In this document: positions 61,390-64,000 of the stretch, piece after piece
Layout: each line of letters begins with the position of its first letter
How positions within the stretch are numbered: position 1 is the stretch's first letter
Position numbers and translations under genes: made by a program
DNA from: an uncultured Oscillospiraceae bacterium
GTDB lineage: Bacteria > Bacillota > Clostridia > Oscillospirales > Oscillospiraceae
Assembly: GCA_947629915.1 (NCBI GenBank)
Contig: CANRFN010000015.1
Location: forward strand, 1 to 64,000
Length of the DNA stretch: 64,000 nt
Reading direction: 5' to 3'
Notes under the pieces: generated by a model
Databases searched by the model: none
What the model was told of the DNA's origin: nothing
The model's input: the letters and a program-made list of their open reading frames with translations, nothing else

Positions 61390-61557
61390 TCAGAGATCGC
61401 ACATCGCTGCTTCGAACAGCGCTTCGATCTCATCATCGCAGTCATCGAGGTCATGCCCATCCGCAACAAATTGCAGGCCTCTCATGCTGCCGATCCTGCG
61501 CACAGGCGTCGGGACTTCCGGCTCAGAGAGAGTCTTTGTAGATTGCAGTACAGACAT
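61390..61557 (-). CDS. Small acidic protein (55 aa), unknown
   Basis: A short frame at the end of the HemZ operon, with GGAGG 7 bases before its ATG and 18 bases after the hemZ stop. The product has a basic middle (VPTPVRRIGSMRGLQF) and an acidic end (DGHDLDDCDDEIEALFEAA). No family is recognised. The ribosome site, spacing and acidic character suggest it is real. Confidence 0.55.
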   Translation of the reverse strand: MSVLQSTKTLSEPEVPTPVRRIGSMRGLQFVADGHDLDDCDDEIEALFEAAMCDL

Positions 61558-61575
61558 ACGCAGCACCTCCAGCTG

Positions 61576-63075
61576 TCAGGCGGAATAGAAGTGCTCCCCC
61601 GCCGCCAGTGCCGCCTGAAACGCCGCGGCCTCTGCCTTGGCGGCGGCCAGCTTCTCCCAGCTGTTCCGGTACTCGTGGGGGTACTTCGGGTTGGTGATCC
61701 GCTTGATGTACCCCGTGGCCGGGTCCACCAGCTTGGTTACACCGCCGGCGCCGAGAGACAATACCGTCTGCAGCTCCTCCATCATCACGATGTTGTATGC
61801 GCAGAGGGTGCCCGGTTTGCACCAGCCCACGTTCTCAAAGGAGCCGGACATGTACTTCTGGCGGTAGAGGTAATACGGACGGTACCCGGCGGAAGACAGG
61901 GCATCGGAGGCCAGACGCAGCATCTCGGACACCGTCTCCGGGGTACAGAGGGCATCCGGGTTCTCGGAGAGCCGGGAGCCCTTTTTCAGCGCCAGGGTGT
62001 GCACTGTGATGTTGGCGGGGTCCATGGCCAATACCTGCTCCAGGCTGCGGGCAAATCCCTCTGAGGTATCTGTGGGCAGGCCGGCGATGAGGTCCATGTT
62101 CACCATACCACCGAAGTGTTCCCTGGCCAATGCCATGGCCTCCGTGATCTGCTCTGCGGTGTGAGCTCTCCCCATGGCCTGCAGTACAGAGTTCTCCATG
62201 GTCTGGGGGTTGATGGAGATCCGCTGGACCCCCAGTTCTCTCAGCACCTCCAGCTTTTCCCGGGTAATGGTGTCCGGCCGCCCGGCCTCCACCGTGATCT
62301 CCCGGCAGCGGTCCATGGGCAGGCACATCCGGACCGTCTCCAACACCCGGCGGAGCTGTTCGGCAGACAGTGTGGTGGGGGTACCGCCGCCCATATAGGC
62401 CGTCTCGATAAAGAGATCCCTGCTCTTCATCTGTTCCCCCGCCTCCCGGATCTCCCGGCAGAGCAGCTCCGTATAGGGCTCCACCATGGCGAGGGCGCCC
62501 TTCACATCGGCGGAGATGAAGGAGCAGTATGCGCACCTACTGGGGCAGAACGGGATCCCGATATAGAGAGACAGCCCGTTGGGTGAGAGGGTATTGCGGA
62601 GCTGCACTGAGGCCTCCGCACACTCTGCCGCCAGCGCTGCCCGGGAGGGTTCCACATGATACACCTCCCGCAGCCAGGCGGCAGCCCCATCCCGGCCGTT
62701 CTCCATGTGCTTGGCGGTGAGTTTCGCCGGTCGGACGCCGGTGAGAGCACCCCAGGGCGGCTCATGTCCCAGGGCGGTGGTGCAGGCCTGATACATGGCG
62801 AGCCGGAGGATGCGCTGCAGGACCCTGTCGTCCTGAAGGCCGCCGGTGAGCTCAGACTGGCTGGCTGAAGAGGTGCCTGTATACTGGCCACCGTTCCACC
62901 AGAGGACGGCTTCCGCTATGGGACCGCTCTCCCCCTGCCGGATGATGGTCTGCAGGGCACCATCGGTACCGTCCGGCTCTCCCTCGGGGTACAACGCCTT
63001 CTCCCCAGGAAACAGGGTGAACAGCATCTCCTGCACCGCATACTGATATGTGTGCCCCTGAAGGTATAGTCTCAT
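61576..63075 (-). CDS. hemZ: Coproporphyrinogen dehydrogenase HemZ (radical SAM)
   Basis: 499 residues. The radical SAM motif is GIPFCPSRCAYCSF; AYMGGGTPTTLS binds SAM, and EAGRPDTITREKLEVLRELG is the usual HemN/HemZ strand. An N-terminal extension (to about 165, LTGVRPAKL) distinguishes HemZ from HemN. The family is annotated as oxygen-independent coproporphyrinogen oxidase. No other haem genes are visible, so the real role may differ. Its ATG overlaps the stop of the MBL hydrolase (ATGA). Confidence 0.93.
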   Translation of the reverse strand: MRLYLQGHTYQYAVQEMLFTLFPGEKALYPEGEPDGTDGALQTIIRQGESGPIAEAVLWWNGGQYTGTSSASQSELTGGLQDDRVLQRILRLAMYQACTTALGHEPPWGALTGVRPAKLTAKHMENGRDGAAAWLREVYHVEPSRAALAAECAEASVQLRNTLSPNGLSLYIGIPFCPSRCAYCSFISADVKGALAMVEPYTELLCREIREAGEQMKSRDLFIETAYMGGGTPTTLSAEQLRRVLETVRMCLPMDRCREITVEAGRPDTITREKLEVLRELGVQRISINPQTMENSVLQAMGRAHTAEQITEAMALAREHFGGMVNMDLIAGLPTDTSEGFARSLEQVLAMDPANITVHTLALKKGSRLSENPDALCTPETVSEMLRLASDALSSAGYRPYYLYRQKYMSGSFENVGWCKPGTLCAYNIVMMEELQTVLSLGAGGVTKLVDPATGYIKRITNPKYPHEYRNSWEKLAAAKAEAAAFQAALAAGEHFYSA

Positions 63076-63701
63076 CCCTGCATCGCCCGCTTGAGGTATG
63101 GATTCCGGTGCCGCTCCTGTTCCAGGGTAGAGCTGGACTCGTGGCCGGGCAGCACCTGGTAGTCTCCCGGCAGGTTCCCCAGACGGGCCAGAGAGGCTAC
63201 CATCTGGGCGTCATCGCCGCCAGGAAGGTCTGTACGCCCCATAGAACCCCGGAAAAGGGTGTCTCCGGTGAAGAGGACGTCCTCTGTCATCAGGACGCAG
63301 GATCCCCTCGTGTGCCCGGGTGTGTGCAGCACGGTGAGAGTTACCCCGCCCACGGTGAGGGTATCCCCCTCTTCAAAGGTGCGGATGTTGCCCATGCTGC
63401 TCACCGTGGGGAAGGTCTCCCCGAACATATAGGTCTCCTGCTCCGGGGTAACCTCCAGGCTGTGGCAGTACACCGGCAGATCCGGCCACACACTGCGGAG
63501 GCCGGGGATGCCGAGGATGTGGTCGAAATGGGCGTGGGTGAGCACAACAGCCTCCGGCTCCAGGCCCAGTTCCTTCACCTTGTATGCCACCCGAAGCCCG
63601 TCGTCCCCGGGATCAATGATGCCGCAGCGGGTGCTGTCCTCCCCGTGGAAGATGTAGCAGTTGGTGCCGATCATGCCCAGCTGCATGGAGTATATTTTCA
63701 T
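63072..63701 (-). CDS. Metallo-beta-lactamase fold hydrolase (glyoxalase II-like)
   Basis: 209 residues. The zinc motif is THAHFDHI, with later ligands in LHTPGHTRGS and VLPGHES. NCYIFHGEDSTRCGIIDPGD is the typical N-terminus of hydroxyacylglutathione-hydrolase-like proteins in Firmicutes. The ATG at 63701 follows GAGGAG. It is the first gene of the MBL-hemZ operon, a pairing common in Clostridia. Natural substrate unknown; a thioester is likely. Confidence 0.93.
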   Translation of the reverse strand: MKIYSMQLGMIGTNCYIFHGEDSTRCGIIDPGDDGLRVAYKVKELGLEPEAVVLTHAHFDHILGIPGLRSVWPDLPVYCHSLEVTPEQETYMFGETFPTVSSMGNIRTFEEGDTLTVGGVTLTVLHTPGHTRGSCVLMTEDVLFTGDTLFRGSMGRTDLPGGDDAQMVASLARLGNLPGDYQVLPGHESSSTLEQERHRNPYLKRAMQG

Positions 63702-64000
63702 GGCTGAAACACTCCTCATTGGTTTGATTTGCGGGGAACTCCCCGCCCTTATGTTCTGGAATGGTATTAGTCTGTAATAGCGTTGATAAGCTCCAACCCT
63801 AGCCCCAGACTGCCTAGGGATAGTCCGTGGTCAGCGTACCCTGGTCCATCCGCTTCTTGTCCTTCCCATCGGCAATGATGTTATTGTTGGTGTTCGGCAA
63901 TACGGTGAGCAGCAGTACTGCATCCTCCACATCTGAAAGGCGCAGATCCATACTGATACCAGAATCAGGGCATCCATGTCAGAAGAGGCAGCATCTCCAG
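63702..64000. other. Right edge, no supported gene
   Basis: A minus-strand frame 63814-63951 (45 codons, MDLRLSDVEDAVLLLTVLPN) has no ribosome site and is open only a little upstream; it may be a relic. Nothing else is visible. Confidence 0.35.

Noticed and set aside
63814..63951. 45-codon minus-strand frame at the right edge
   Set aside because: No ribosome site and no recognisable product; mentioned only as a possible relic.
1..64000. tRNA, rRNA, tmRNA, RNase P and SRP RNA
   Set aside because: I looked for T-loop, CCA-end and conserved core motifs and saw none that hold together. A covariance-model scan would settle this.

Overview
The window looks like a chromosomal segment of a GC-rich gut Firmicute of class Clostridia, probably Oscillospiraceae (Oscillibacter/Dysosmobacter-like). 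The evidence is the housekeeping block serine-dehydratase-like/miaA/hfq/HlyD-like/yggS/sepF/divIVA, the convergent rplU-prp-rpmA-obgE block with an N-terminally extended bL27 and its Prp protease, HemZ, a YesM/YesN/YesL-regulated xylan locus and S-layer-homology surface proteins. No rRNA, CRISPR array or convincing tRNA was seen. Genus assignment is inference.

Layout. 1-1.15 kb: AT-richer two-gene operon of an ImmA/IrrE peptidase and a nucleotidyl-cyclase-like protein that runs off the left edge. 1.37-1.58 kb: a likely structured RNA with its own promoter. 1.8-5.2 kb: VTC-domain protein, DUF4956 membrane protein and a beta-helix-like carbohydrate-binding lipoprotein. 5.3-10.1 kb: AT-richer accessory island with a full-length PD-(D/E)XK nuclease/transposase-like gene, preceded by five small genes that each encode little more than its C-terminal helical module; a 241-bp direct repeat flanks the intact gene. 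10.3-18.6 kb: core genes. 19-23 kb: an unknown protein and a three-gene operon of AAA ATPase (without its usual nuclease domain), an unknown protein and an Uma2-type nuclease. 23.6-26.6 kb: ECF sigma factor, membrane protein, ABC ATPase and a permease interrupted by two in-frame TAG codons. 26.7-30.7 kb: small exported/regulatory genes and relics (dipeptidase, transposase, integrase, GH8 fragment).

30.7-48.9 kb is a complete glucuronoxylan-oligosaccharide locus: two GH43, GH3, GH8 Rex-type exo-oligoxylanase, two CUT1 permeases, a binding lipoprotein, GH67 alpha-glucuronidase, a sialate/xylan O-acetylesterase broken by one TAG codon, the response regulator and the histidine kinase, all on the minus strand, with YesL divergent. 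Imported acetylated, glucuronosylated xylo-oligomers would be deacetylated, stripped of methylglucuronate and cut to xylose inside the cell. The ABC ATPase is not encoded here, as usual for this transporter class.

49.8-56.7 kb carries two large secreted proteins made of Cys/His-rich repeats, low-complexity linkers and SLH anchors, plus a MucBP protein with an SPPTG sorting signal. 57.1-57.3 kb holds a compact promoter-to-terminator unit that looks like a small RNA. 57.9-63.7 kb: a membrane glycosyltransferase with a repetitive basic N-terminus, an orphan C5 DNA methyltransferase, a small antitoxin-like protein, a 55-residue small protein, HemZ and a metallo-beta-lactamase-fold hydrolase.

Most promising for novelty: the array of stand-alone C-terminal modules beside the nuclease (possible antitoxins or inhibitors), the ATPase/unknown/Uma2 operon, the cyclase + ImmA pair at the left edge, the small-RNA unit, and three in-frame TAG codons in two otherwise intact genes.
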